From Saururus chinensis (Eukaryota; Streptophyta; Magnoliopsida; Piperales; Saururaceae): a DNA stretch of 64,000 nucleotides. Below the pieces are notes generated by a model that worked only from the letters and a program-made list of their open reading frames with translations, was not told where the DNA came from and ran no database searches. Location: NCBI GenBank assembly GCA_035235625.1, contig CP141144.1, positions 16,799,014 through 16,863,013 of the forward strand. The letters run 5' to 3'. The position numbers were made by a program, and so were the translations under genes. Shown piece after piece: positions 47,129 to 59,494 of the stretch (position 1 is the first letter of the stretch; each line of letters begins with the position of its first letter).

Positions 47129-50100
47129 AGTTAGTGGGTCCGACTATCCGGTGGGCCACTAACTAGTCCAATACAAATATTCATCCTATTACATAAGTAA
47201 ATATTAATTAAATATGAAAGAAAGTAGCCTCCTGTAATACAACAAAAGAGAAATAGAAAGCCCGGGTGAACGTGCATAACACGACATCTAAGAGAAGGAA
47301 AAACAAACTTATGATACTCTCTTTTAAGTCACCAACTACTTAAATTTAATAAAATGGAGCTATTAATATTAATCAAACTTTTTTATTAGCTATTGTATTT
47401 TAAAAAATTAGGTGTGGCACCCCCTCACTCTTTTAGATGTTGGTTCATGCTCATGATCATCTCCTTAATTTGGACAAAATTAGAGAAGAGGCATAAATAC
47501 GCTTAGAACGCGGCTATTACCCCCCAATTTTTTCTCAAGCCCCCCCATACTTTACACACCCCAAAAAAATTAAATCAATTACTAAATACCCCCCATCCAT
47601 CACTATTTATTTTAATTTGATTTTTGCTCTTTCAATGCCTCATTCCCAATCTTCCCCTTTAGCGTGAGCTCTTCTATCTCCCCCGTCGCTTGTGGATCTT
47701 CTTTATTGACTATTTTCCTTCTTTCCCTTGCTTGTGGCTCATTTTTCATGATCTTTTTTCCTCTCCCCCTTACTATGCTGCTTATGTGGAAAACTTCTAA
47801 ATGATTTCTGGCAGAGTGTAGTCACCACTAATATGCAGAATTTGACGGGGAACTACGGTCTTTGTTCAAATAAGTTTTATTTAAGGATGGCATCCCCCAC
47901 CAAGAAACCTTCATAAATTTTTTAAACTTATGGATGGTTTTTGGCGGGGAGAGGTCACCACCACAATAAGCAAACATTGAAGGGGACCTTTGTTCTCCGT
48001 ACAATATAGTTTTAGTTGTCGGGGGGTACCCCTGCCACGAAACCTAAAAACTTCTAAAAAATTCCTTGTGGGAGGTGTCACAATATGCAGACTTTGACGA
48101 GGACTTAAGGCCTTCGTCCAAATCAATTTTCTTTGGTGGAGGGTACCACCCACCAAAAAACCTCCAAGTGTTTTGGGGCATTGGGGTGACATGAGTAATA
48201 TTATAAGGGGGTGTGGACGGTACTGAGTTGTAAAAAACATATTTGTTATTTTTTGGTGATTTGGTGGAGGGTACCACCCACCAAAAAAACTCCAAATGTT
48301 TTGGGGCATTGGGGTGACGTGAGTAAAATTATAAAGGGGAGTAGACGTGTTCATAAGTTTAATAGATGCAATATCTACAAGTCTGATATGGAAAGTTTAT
48401 ACTACATTTTCCGTAATTGATCATTGTTACTCCAAGTTGGTTATGTCTTCCATATTTAGACTTGGTGGACATTTTTCACTGTCATGCTCCTCAGTCACTT
48501 AACCATGTTATTTTCCTCAGCAAGAAATATCATGAAGGTATTCTTCTCAAACTCTTTTTCAATTGTGCAGTTTACAACATATGAATGGAATGAAACAACC
48601 ATATAACCTTAGGAATAACAATCTCCATAAGAGAATTCTATTCATCGAGTGTGAGAATTTAGTCAAAGCTTATGTTTTGTGCCAAATTTCAACTTCTGAA
48701 ATATCCTAGCAATTTCCGTTTGTTTTCGAAAGGTGACATCTTCAACTTTATTTTCTTTTGTTTCTAATAGATTCATTTGTATTCTCTCTGTTAGCCACTT
48801 TCGATTAATAGATGGGTCAAACCGAATTTTACAGATAAAAAAAATAGTTAATGGGATGAGTGATAAAAAAGAAGGGTTGGAAAATACGTGTTGTCTAGCT
48901 TCAAGTGAATATTCCATTTCTACACAAAGATGGACTTGTCTAAGTGATATGCACCCTAAGATCCACATAATCATCGTCTTATGCACACATTGGCTTAATC
49001 TGGAGAGAGAAAATATCTTCTAGAGAAGTCGGCCGTATACACGGTGAATTGCTTGGCATCATATAGCCTTAGTCTTCTTTGAGATACTTATATAAACTCC
49101 AATGACCAATAAAAAGAGGGACGCTGAAATTTCCATATTCCACATTTCTTGCACTAAAATCCTATTCTACCCTTTGATTGGATAGAGATCGGTGAATCTT
49201 ACCTTACAATAAATCTCACTTTGAAAAAAGGGGATCCATTTTTCTTACAACAATGAAAGGTTGGAGAAAGATTTTAATGTAGAGAAAATGAAGTAGGAAT
49301 ATTATTTTCCTAACGTGCAATGGAATTTGTCTAAATGCATCATTAATTTTGGGACAAGGAAAGCACATGTTTGTTAATTGAAGTAATAATTCAATCCTTT
49401 ACAGGAAGCATGCAAAAAAGGTCGATTCACTCAATCTGTATAGCTACTGTAGTTCCACATTCAATAATGTTGATGCAGTAGTGCTTGAAGCAGAAATCCA
49501 GTCTTCCCCGTGATACGCCTGAACTAGATCGACCTTCATGTTAGTACACTTCGTATAAAAACAACCCAAGAGACACCAACAGCCATTTTCACGTGACTCC
49601 AAGCAATATTTAACAGAAGGAAGCCATGATTATTAATGTGGAGGAAAGCTCCAAGAAGCTCCTAAACATATACCAGGGCTACATTCTACGTGAAAGTGGA
49701 GGACTGAAGATGCCATGATTACAGACAAAAAAAAATGCAAGAGAAGACGATCCAAATTGAATATATAGATGTGAACATTATATTGATAAACATTTTGGCT
49801 GCACCATGATTCTTCTTTATGAATGTCAATATTTTAAAGAAACAATTATGACGGTGTTTAACTTTTTCTGAAGTATTCCATTTTTGGGCATTCCAATATT
49901 CTATTGATATAAAATAGAAAGCGCTACCCACGTTCTATATTCCCTCCCATAAAAAAAGTGACAAAGCGTGTACATTATATTAAAAATTCGTTTACCTTCT
50001 CAACGACCATAAATGAACTGTTCAGAGCGACGAAGCATCCTAAAAACAAAAACTGCCCATTCTCGCACATTTTCCATGATGCAACATCAGAAGAATGTCT

Positions 50101-50192
50101 ATATATGGTCTATCACTAGTGCATCCTCTACCACTCCATCAGGAATTCTGCAATCCCAACTTGCAAGCTTGATACTAAGTAGAGAGAAAAAA
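47129..50192. repeat. Upstream region of unit 4 (type B), with candidate promoter sites
   Basis: Homologous to 18396-22431 but without the fold-back element. It carries the type-B tandem duplication (48144 and 48272), a TATAAAA at 49554-49560 and a G-box CACGTG at 49590-49595. From 49567 onward the sequence is identical by eye to the unit 5 sequence starting at 58869. No independent gene is supported. Confidence 0.6.
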
Positions 50193-51354
50193 ATGGTGAC
50201 CACTACTGAGGCAGAGAAGATGTCCAGCGAGCTCTCTCGGGCCCATACCAACCTGCTAAACATTCAATTTGGTTTTGTCAACTCAATGGCCATCAGGTGT
50301 GCCATTCAGCTGGGCATACCCGACATCATCCACTCCCATGGCTCAGTTCCCATGTCCCTAGCCGACCTTGCAGGTGCAATCCCTATATCCGAGGCCAAGG
50401 CCTCCCACCTCGGCCGCCTCATGCGCCTGCTGGTCCACTTGGGCATTTTTGCCTCAAAGGACTCTTGCGGCGAGCCTGGATACCTCCTCACACCCACCTC
50501 GACTCTGCTTCTTGCGAATGACTGCAAAACAACTGCGTCACGCCCTATTCACGAATGGTGCTGGACCCCTACCTGGTGAGCCCTTGCTTTTACTTCAGTG
50601 ACTGGTTCAAGATGGAAGGCTCTATGCCCTTCGAGCTCTGCCATGGGGGCAGCATGTGGGAGGTGTCAGCCAAAAGCCCTGAGTTTAACAAAGGCTTCAA
50701 TGCGGCCATGGCTAGCGACAGCCAGTTCTTAATGAGCGCCATTGTTAAACAGTGTCCTCATGTGTTCCAAGGCTTGCAGTCCCTGATCGATGTTGGCGGC
50801 GGGATTGGGGGCTCCGCTAGGACCATCGCAAAGGAGTTTCCTCACCTGAATGTATCAGTGCTAGATCTTCCCCATGTGGCTGCAGTGATGCCCAAAGAAT
50901 CCGGAGTGGAAGTCATAGGAGGAGACATGTTCAAGCACATTCCACATACAGATGCAGTGTTTCTTAAGGTTGGTGCAGTTTATTTCTTGACGATACCTGT
51001 CATCTAACTACTGTAGATGTTTGATTAATTAATGGTTATGGCATTGTGCAGTGGATTCTTCATGACTGGAATGACGAGGAGTGCGTACAGATTCTACGCA
51101 AATGCAAGGAGGCGGTGCCATGCAAAGAGGAAGGAGGGAAGGTGATCGTAGTAGAAGCGGTGGTGAACTCCAAACCCGAAGACCACAGGTATACGCAGGC
51201 TGAGTACTGCGCAGATGTGATGATGATGGCACTGACTACAGGGTGGGAGAGGGATGAGCAGGAGTGGAGCAAAATTTTCAAAGACGCAGGCTTTAAGGAC
51301 TACAAGATCACACCCGGCTTAGGTGTTAGGTCATTGATTGAGCTTTATCACTAA
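50193..51354 (+). pseudogene. OMT3: O-methyltransferase gene with a one-base frameshift
   Basis: Exon 1 is 50193-50968, the intron 50969-51051 and exon 2 51052-51354, with intact splice sites. In the run after GACTGC, OMT3 has four A residues (50526-50529) where OMT4 and OMT1 have five, which shifts the frame at about residue 113 and ends translation at 50577-50579. Apart from that base it appears identical to OMT4, including all eight residues that separate OMT4 from OMT1. Everything needed downstream (VGGGIGG, GGDMF, ILHDW) is present in the shifted frame. A homopolymer error in the assembly would make this an intact gene. Confidence 0.8.
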
Positions 51355-54300
51355 ATTGTTTCTGCTACTTTCAAGAATCCTGATACTTGTAAGTTATCCA
51401 AATGTGCTTTAATAATTCCCATAAGAGGATATGGATGTAGATTGTGAAACCATTTGGACAAGGTTTTTTCTAATTTTAGTGCATGGTAAAGATATTTTTC
51501 ATGTTCTCTCAGACTTTGACTGACGAAATTGAACAGTGGTTGTTTATAAATTTAAATTTGCTGGTAATCTTAATTCTCTGTTTCTTCAAATGTTCGCCAT
51601 CGATTCTGTACAAAAAATGGTCGATGAATCCTTAATTGTGATAGGGCGCAATAAACTAGATGTAATTACCTTCGGTATATTTTGGAGGAGAGGAGACAAC
51701 AAAAAATCTGCTTCATTAGTGGATACATGGCGAATTAGTATGCAATTATGGTCTTCTTTGAGATGCTAGAACTAGGAAACACATGCATGTTATTCAAAAC
51801 TTAAAAACCTTGTGTTTAGCAATTAGATGCAAACAAGTTTGTCTTACTCTATTTATAAAGGTCCCAACTAATAATGTTGCTCCATTAACCACTAAAATAA
51901 TACTCCAAAACTACTACTCTTCCGAGGGAATCTACTCTATGACTGGATATGCCAAAACTAGACCGCTAGACCATGTTATTGATTATTATGTTGAGAATTT
52001 TTCATATTGCATTGCCCAATAAGTAAATGTTTTATATTTTTTAGTTTTAACACTTAATCTCATATAACCTAATTTAGTATAAAATTGTTTTTCTATAATA
52101 AATAAATTTAATTCCCACATGTTTCCTTATTAATCAACAGTGTAAAGGGAGGACACCATTCCGGGGAGCACTGTGATCACCAGCAATAGATGACCAGCAG
52201 CAACTCACTGGCGGGTCATCAGAAACGATAAAAGTAGTATTTTTATCATTTTTTCCTCTACAAAAGCTTCGAAGTTGAAAAAACTTTGATTTTGGATACA
52301 CCAGTGACCCATTCAACTTCATAATGTTATAGAATTTTTTTTTTTGTACATTACAACAGAAAGATAGCAAATGATGATGAGTTTATTGGTGGAAAGGTGT
52401 GGCTAATGAACGTTGATCCCCACGTCAGGTAAGATGAACGCCGGTACAAGTAAAAGAAAAACTTGCTTTTCTCAATGGTAATATGACTTTGAAATATTTG
52501 AATTTGTCTTCGAAATCATCTATATTGTATAAATAAGGCAATGATGAATACCTATAATCAGTGTTTGTCATTCATGAAAAGGTTAATAAAGAAGTGTTAT
52601 CCTCGTATGTGAAGATGAACAGGGCTACAAATGGAGACAAATCACTATTGTTGGAAAGGAACTTAACTGCGCATAAAGATAAAACACAAAGGATGGAGAA
52701 GGTTGTATCAACTTACCCTAACATGAATGCCAGATTTCAAGATATTACGCTTCTTGATAACATGACAATTTAAATAGCCATGTTGATGGAAACAAGATAC
52801 TAATATTCTCACATAAATAATGATGCGATATATGAATATGATATCTCACATAATCGTGTTAGCATACAAATGATAACACTACTTTTATAAAAAATAGTCC
52901 TATCAATGTTAAGATATAATTTACTGGTGTGTAATTGAATACAAGATGGTGAATTAAATCGCATATTCATTAACAAGTTAATGCCCATTGTAAACTGGGA
53001 TAACTTGGTGAGTTTAACTCAACAAATCTGCATCTAACATTGTTCAACATTACAATGTCGACAAAACTTGATATAGAAGGCATGCACAATAGATTTCAAG
53101 AAATGTTTGTAACAATGGGTGTGCTAAAGACTTCATGTTAGAGTGATAGCTATGATATTGTAACTCTTGGGCCCTAGGAGCCTTAAATTCAACAGCAAAA
53201 CCTGACCCGAGGGTTCAAAAATATCGTAATAGATTCTTCTTCTTCTTCTTCTTCTTCTTCTTCTTCTTCTTCTTCCTCCTGGAGCATCTTATGTCTGCTA
53301 GATTTGTAATATTCCTCTGGCATTATAGAGCTACAAAGCTTCACTACGCGCTCGCTAGAATAAAATTATAATTTATTATTAATCGGATAGGGCCAACATT
53401 GTCCTAAAATTGGTTGACTATGTACTTATTGGAAAATATCTCTTATGTTATTCCTATGGGATCATCTACCAACGTATTTCTTCCTAGCGGCTACTACATC
53501 TTCATACACCATAAAATAAGATATTTCATTTAGGCTTCGTTTGGATGACACTTTGTGTCATCTGGAAAGCTGGTTTTGGTTGAAATCACTTTTTGAAAAA
53601 CAAAGTAAAAGGACGTTATGTTTGCATATGCATTATACAAAATCAGCTTTTCAAAAAAAGTTCTAAAAAACTTTCACATAGTCTAGCAAATAAATTATTC
53701 AAAGAATCTAATAAATCATTCAGAATCATACATATCATTCGTTCATAGAAGAGAGCAAAGCAAAGCAAATGAGAGTAGTGATATTATTCTTTCACATAGC
53801 AAAGTCATGACACCTAAAGGCTTGCCCATGCGCTCATAGGGCCACGAAAGCCAGAAGGATAAGAATTGCCCATGATATTCCGAATCTTGTGTACGGCAGA
53901 GCCAAGTGTGGTAGGTAACCTTGTTTGAAGCCGTGATACCTAACGGCCTACTCCCGCACTCATGGGGCCACAGAAGCCAAAAAAATGTGAATTGTCCATA
54001 ATATTCTACGTCTTGTGCGTACCATAGCTAAATATGGTAGGTAACGAAAAGTCCAAAGACGTAAAACATCATAATTCCATAAAATAATCATTCATATCAT
54101 TAGATAAATTATTCATTCTTTGAACAAAAAGTCTTTTCAATAAAATGTGCCATTAGGGATCCTCCTCCTAGGTCAAATCGAATAGATACTTTGGGTTGAC
54201 CCATTAATGCACGAAAATAAATATCACTTGACATATTTTCCTTCTTCTTTCGCGTATCTATAAATAAATTCAATATGAAAGTGACAATGATCTTAAATTT

Positions 54301-54375
54301 TATTGCATACTGGTTTCTTTCTTGCTGATTTAACACACACATGAAACCATGTATGATCCTACGTTTTATTGCTTA
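51355..54375. repeat. 3' flank of OMT3, with a ~0.9-kb deletion, no gene
   Basis: Collinear with 11267-15156, except for a jump at about 53668 from inside the TIR element (start 53534) into the minisatellite, removing sequence equivalent to about 13543-14470. It includes a TTC microsatellite (53234-53275) and the two-copy repeat (53805-54050), and ends in TTA (54373-54375). Confidence 0.6.
53234..53275 (+). repeat. (TTC)14 microsatellite
   Basis: Fourteen uninterrupted TTC triplets. The equivalent site is shorter or interrupted in the other units (about 1428-1440, 13140-13157, 30925-30958), so it is length-variable within the array. Confidence 0.9.
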
Positions 54376-56117
54376 CACAACAACAAAATGTACTATTAGT
54401 GACGCTTTTATTAGCAATGCACACACAAGCGTCGCTAAAAACCACTAATTGCGACATATAGAAAACTTCACAAAAAATTCACCATTAGCGATGCATTGTA
54501 GTAAATGTCACTATTAGTGACACATAATATAAAGCATCGCTAATACCAATCGTATTAGCGACACTTTAAATTATGTGTCGCTAATAGTTATGTTACTAGA
54601 GACGCTTTTAACAAGCATCGCTACAAAATATATGCATTAATTTTTTTATAAAAACGTAACTATTAGTGACAATTTTTATTAAGCGTTGCTAATAGATATG
54701 AATTTAATATAAAAAATTAAAAATTTAGAACTAACAAGCGTCACTAATATCTTTATTGATTGATTTTATTTAATAAATAATTATATAATAAATATTAAAA
54801 AGATTTAAAAACTTTGTAAATATAATATACTTTCTTCAATATTGACTATTTGTGAGGAAGTGAGAGAGGAGAGATGGAGAGAGAGAGGAGATGGAGGAGA
54901 GAGAAATAAGGAGAGAGAGAAGAGAGAGGAAGGAAGAGAGAGGGAGGAGAGAGAAAATAGGAGAGGAAGAGAGAGAAAGAGGGGAGAGAGGAAGAGAGAA
55001 GAGAGAGAAAGAGGGGAGAGAGGGTAGAGAGAGAGATGATGGGAGAGAGAGAAGAGAGAAAGAGGGGTGGAGAATTTATTAATTATAAATTATTTTTTAT
55101 AATTTGAAAAAATAAAAAAAATGTCTAGTAGCGACGCATACACTACTATTTTCGGGTAGTAGCGACACATATCCATATGTGTCGCTAATAGCCGAGTATA
55201 GTAGTGATGCATACCCGTATGCATCGCCACTACCTTATGTAGTAGTGACACATACTGATATACGTCGCTACTACAATTTTAAAAAAACAAAAGAGAGAGA
55301 GAGGAAGAGAAAGAGAACAGAGAGAGATAGGGAGGAAGAGATAGAGGAAGGAAGAGAGAGGAGAGATAGGAAGGGAAAGGGAGGAAGAGACAGAGGGGAG
55401 AGAGAGATGAGATAGAGAGAGGGGGGGAGAGAGAGGGAGGAAGAGAGAGAGGGGAGAGAGAGAGGGGAGAGAGAAAGAGGAAGAGAGGGAGGGAGAGAGA
55501 GGAAGAGAGAGAAAGAGGGGAGAGAGAGGGAGGAAGAGAGAAAAAGATGGGAGAGAGGAGAGACAAAGAGGGGAGGAAAAAATTTTAATTATAAATTATT
55601 TTTTGTAATTTAAAAAAAAATGTATAGTAGCAAGGCATATTAGTATGCATCGACGCATAGCCATATGTGCCGCTACTAGCCGAGTATAATAGCGACGCAT
55701 ACCAAAATGCGTCACTACTACCTTGCATAGAGTAGTGACTCATATTGTTATATGTTTCTACTATAATTTTAAAAAAAAAATTAAACAAAAGAGAGAGGGA
55801 GGAAGAGAGAGGAGAGGAGAGAGGGAAGAGAGAGAGGGAGGAAGATAGAGGGGAGAGGAGAAGGAGGGGAGAGAGAGAGGAAGAGAGGGGAGGAAGAGAG
55901 AGGAGAGGAGGAAGGGGGGAGAGAGAGGAGAGGGAGGAGAGAGAGAGAAAGAGGAGAGGAGAGAGGGAGGAAGGGAGGAAGAGAGAGAGAGAGGGGAGAG
56001 GATGGGAGAGAGAGGAGAGAGGGAAAGAGAAAGAGGGGAGGAAAAAATTGTAATTATAAATTATTTTTATAATTTAGAAAAATAAAAAATTTTATAGTAG
56101 TGACTCATATTGGGATG
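54376..56117. mobile_element. CACTA transposon copy 4, right part deleted
   Basis: The left end reads CACAACAACAAAATG, one base changed from CACTACAAC, after TTA (54373-54375). GA tracts and palindromic modules follow as in the other copies, up to CATATTGGGATG at 56117. There the sequence switches directly to gypsy gag (CGGGCCAAATGAGGCTCAG). The right half, the spacer and most of the chimeric LTR element are missing, so this copy lacks one terminal repeat. Confidence 0.82.
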
Positions 56118-56798
56118 TCGGGCCAAATGAGGCTCAGCACCTCCTCGTGGTCCTCCGCAAGGCCCCGGGTACTCCTAGTCATCCTCTATCTCCTGAAATA
56201 TGTTTCTGGGTGGTGGCATCATTAGAGGCATTTTTCCGAACACTTGGCGTGCCTTGTATCTCCCAGGCCTGGCGCCTCCCTTCAACGACTTGATCGACTG
56301 TGTCAAAGTGCGCAGGGCCTATGGGAACACGTGCATCCTTGTCTGCCATTTCTTGAGGGTTAGGACCACGCAATTCGGGGGCCTGGGACAGCTCCCCCTT
56401 CTCCATGGAAGCTGGCTGCAGTCTGGCCAACAGGGGCATTGTGACCTATAGCTGAGACACGGCCATGGTTAAAGAGGCGATCTAATCCACGAGCTGCGCT
56501 ATGGTAAAACGTTGTTGGTCTCCAGAGCGGTCTTCAAGATGTTTTCCGAGGTCGTGGTCTTCTTCTCAGACTGAACTTCCGGGGCCACAATCGCACCATG
56601 GCTAGGGATTGGGAAGTCTCTTATACCAATATTGTGCCTGATGTAGGCACAAATGGTACCTCGAACTCTCAAGTAAGAAATGGGAGAAATGAAAAAGAAA
56701 GGGAAGGAAATCAGAGTAGTTTCAATTGCATAACCATGACCAAGGAAGGAGACGACCCATATAGGGACTCACGCCCCTCTCTCCTAGGGAGTCGCACC
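56118..56798 (-). mobile_element. Right-end remnant of the chimeric LTR element, copy 3
   Basis: Matches the last 680 bp of copies 1 and 2: part of gag in minus orientation (frame at 56439-56179 with LLARLQPASMEKGEL), primer-binding region, then the LTR (about 56635-56798) and AGTTA (56799-56803). Truncated on the left by the deletion that also cut CACTA copy 4. No functional gene. Confidence 0.75.
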
Positions 56799-58854
56799 AG
56801 TTAGTAGGCTCGTCTGTCCCCTTGGCCACTAACTAGTCTAATACAAATATTCATCCTATTACATAAGCAAATAGTAAGTAAATATGAAAGAAAGTAGCTT
56901 ACTGTAATGCAATAAAAGACAAATAGAAAGCCCGGGTGAATGTGCACAACACTACATCTAAGGGAAGGACAAACAAACTTATGATACTCTCTTTTAAGTC
57001 CCCAACTACTTAAATTGAACAAAATGGACCTATTAATATTGATCAAACTTTTTTATTAGCTATTAATTTAAGAGTGAGGGAGCAAATATTGTATATTAAA
57101 AAATTGTGGGCGTGGCACCCCCTCACTCTTTTAGATGTTGGTTCATGCTTATCATCTCCTTAATTTGGACAAAATAAGCGAAGAGGCATAAATACGCTTA
57201 GAACGCGGCTATTCCCCCCTCCCCCCCCCCCCACTAGTTTTTACTCAAGCTCCCCCCCCCCCTCCCCCATACTTTACACACCCCAAAAAATTTTAAATAA
57301 ATTACTAAATACCTCCCATCCATCACTATTCATTTTAATTTTATTTCTTCTCTTTCAATGCCTCATTCCAAATCTTCCTATTTAGTGTGAGCTCCTCTAT
57401 CTCCCCCGTCGCTTGTAGATCTTCTTTCTTAACTATTTTCCTTCTTCCCCTCCCTTGTGGATCATTTTTCATAATCCTTTTTCCTTTCCCCCTTATTAAG
57501 CTGCATATCTGAAAAACTTCTAAATGATTTCTAGAGGTGGGTAGTCACCATTAAAATATGCAGAATTTGATGGGGAACTATGGTCTTCGTTCAAATAAGT
57601 TTTATTTGACAAATGGTAACCCCTGCCATGAAACCTTCATAAATTTTTTAAACTTATGGATGGTTTGTGGCGGGGAGAAGTCACCACCACAATATGCAAA
57701 CATTGACGGGGACCTTTATTCTCCGTATCATGTAGTTTTAGTTGTCAGGGGGTACCCCCGCCACGAAACTTAAAAACATCTAGAAAACTCCTGGCAAGAG
57801 GTGGTAACCGTCACAATAAGCATACTTTGACGAGGACTTAAGGCCTTCGTCCAGATTGATTTTATTTGACGGAGGGTACCAAAAAAACCTCCAAAAGTTT
57901 TAGGGCATAGGGGTGGCATGAGTTAAATTATAAAGGGGTGTGGGTGGTACTTAGTTGTAAAAAAATTGGCTGTTATTTTTCTTTGGTGGGGGGCTCTAAG
58001 CATCTTTTGGTGGGGGGTTCCGTTTGTCTTCGAAAGATGGCATCTTTAATTTGTTTTTCATTTGTTTCTAATAGATTCATTTGTCTTCTCTCTGTTAGCC
58101 ACTTATCGATTAATAGATGGGTCAAACCCAATTTTACAGATAAAAAAAATAGTTAATGGGATGAGAGATAAAAAAGAAGGGTTGGAAAATAGGTGTTGTC
58201 TAGCTTCAAGTGAATATTTCCATTTCTACACAAAGATGGACTTGTCTAAGTGATATGCATTCTAAGATCCACATAATCATCATCTTATGCACACATTGCC
58301 TTAATCTGGAGAGACAGAAAATATCTGCTAGAGAAGTCGGCCGTATACACGGTGACTTGCTTGGCATCATATAGCCTTAGTCTTCTTTGAGATACTAATT
58401 ATATAAACTCCCATGACCAATAAAAAAAGGGACGCTGATATTTCCGTACTCCACCTTCTTTTGCACTAAAATCCTATTTTACCCTTTAATTCGATAGAGA
58501 AAGGTGAATTTTACCTAACAATAAATTTCTTACCCTGAAAAAAGGGGATCTATTTTTTTTACTATAATTAAAGTTTGGAGAAGGTTTTAGTATAGAGAAA
58601 ATGAAGTAGGAATATTATTTTCCTAATATGCTATGGAATTTGACTAAAGGCATCATTAATATTGGGACCAGGAAACACATGTTTGTTAATTGAAGTAATA
58701 ATCCAATCCCTTACAGGAAGCACGCAAAAAAGGTTTGATTCACTCAATCTGTACAGCTACTGTAGTTCCCCATTCAATAATATTGATGCAGTATTGCTCG
58801 AAGGAGCAATCCTGTCTTCCCCATAATACGCCTGAACTAGATCGACCTTCATGT
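56799..58854. repeat. Upstream region of unit 5 (type A), no gene
   Basis: Homologous to 7069-9470. It has an expanded C-rich tract (about 57216-57272) and the ~120-bp tandem repeats (57525-57895), and shows a type-A deletion near 58018 where about 400 bp are absent compared with unit 1. No coding region supported. Confidence 0.6.
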
Positions 58855-58897
58855 TATAAATACAACCTCAAGAGACACCAACAGCCATTTTCACGTG
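58855..58897 (+). promoter_or_regulatory. Candidate OMT4 promoter: TATA box and G-box
   Basis: TATAAATA at 58855-58862 and CACGTG at 58892-58897, equivalent to the pair upstream of OMT1. The TATA side is type A while the G-box side (from 58869) belongs to the block shared with unit 4, so the conversion boundary falls between the two sites. Actual promoter use is not shown by sequence. Confidence 0.4.
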
Positions 58898-59494
58898 ACT
58901 CCAAGCAATATTTAACAGAAGGAAGCCATGATTATTAATGTGGAGGAAAGCTCCAAGAAGCTCCTAAACATATACCAGGGCTACATTCTACGTGAAAGTG
59001 GAGGACTGAAGATGCCATGATTACAGACAAAAAAAAATGCAAGAGAAGACGATCCAAATTGAATATATAGATGTGAACATTATATTGATAAACATTTTGG
59101 CTGCACCATGATTCTTCTTTATGAATGTCAATATTTTAAAGAAACAATTATGACGGTGTTTAACTTTTTCTGAAGTATTCCATTTTTGGGCATTCCAATA
59201 TTCTATTGATATAAAATAGAAAGCGCTACCCACGTTCTATATTCCCTCCCATAAAAAAAGTGACAAAGCGTGTACATTATATTAAAAATTCGTTTACCTT
59301 CTCAACGACCATAAATGAACTGTTCAGAGCGACGAAGCATCCTAAAAACAAAAACTGCCCATTCTCGCACATTTTCCATGATGCAACATCAGAAGAATGT
59401 CTATATATGGTCTATCACTAGTGCATCCTCTACCACTCCATCAGGAATTCTGCAATCCCAACTTGCAAGCTTGATACTAAGTAGAGAGAAAAAA

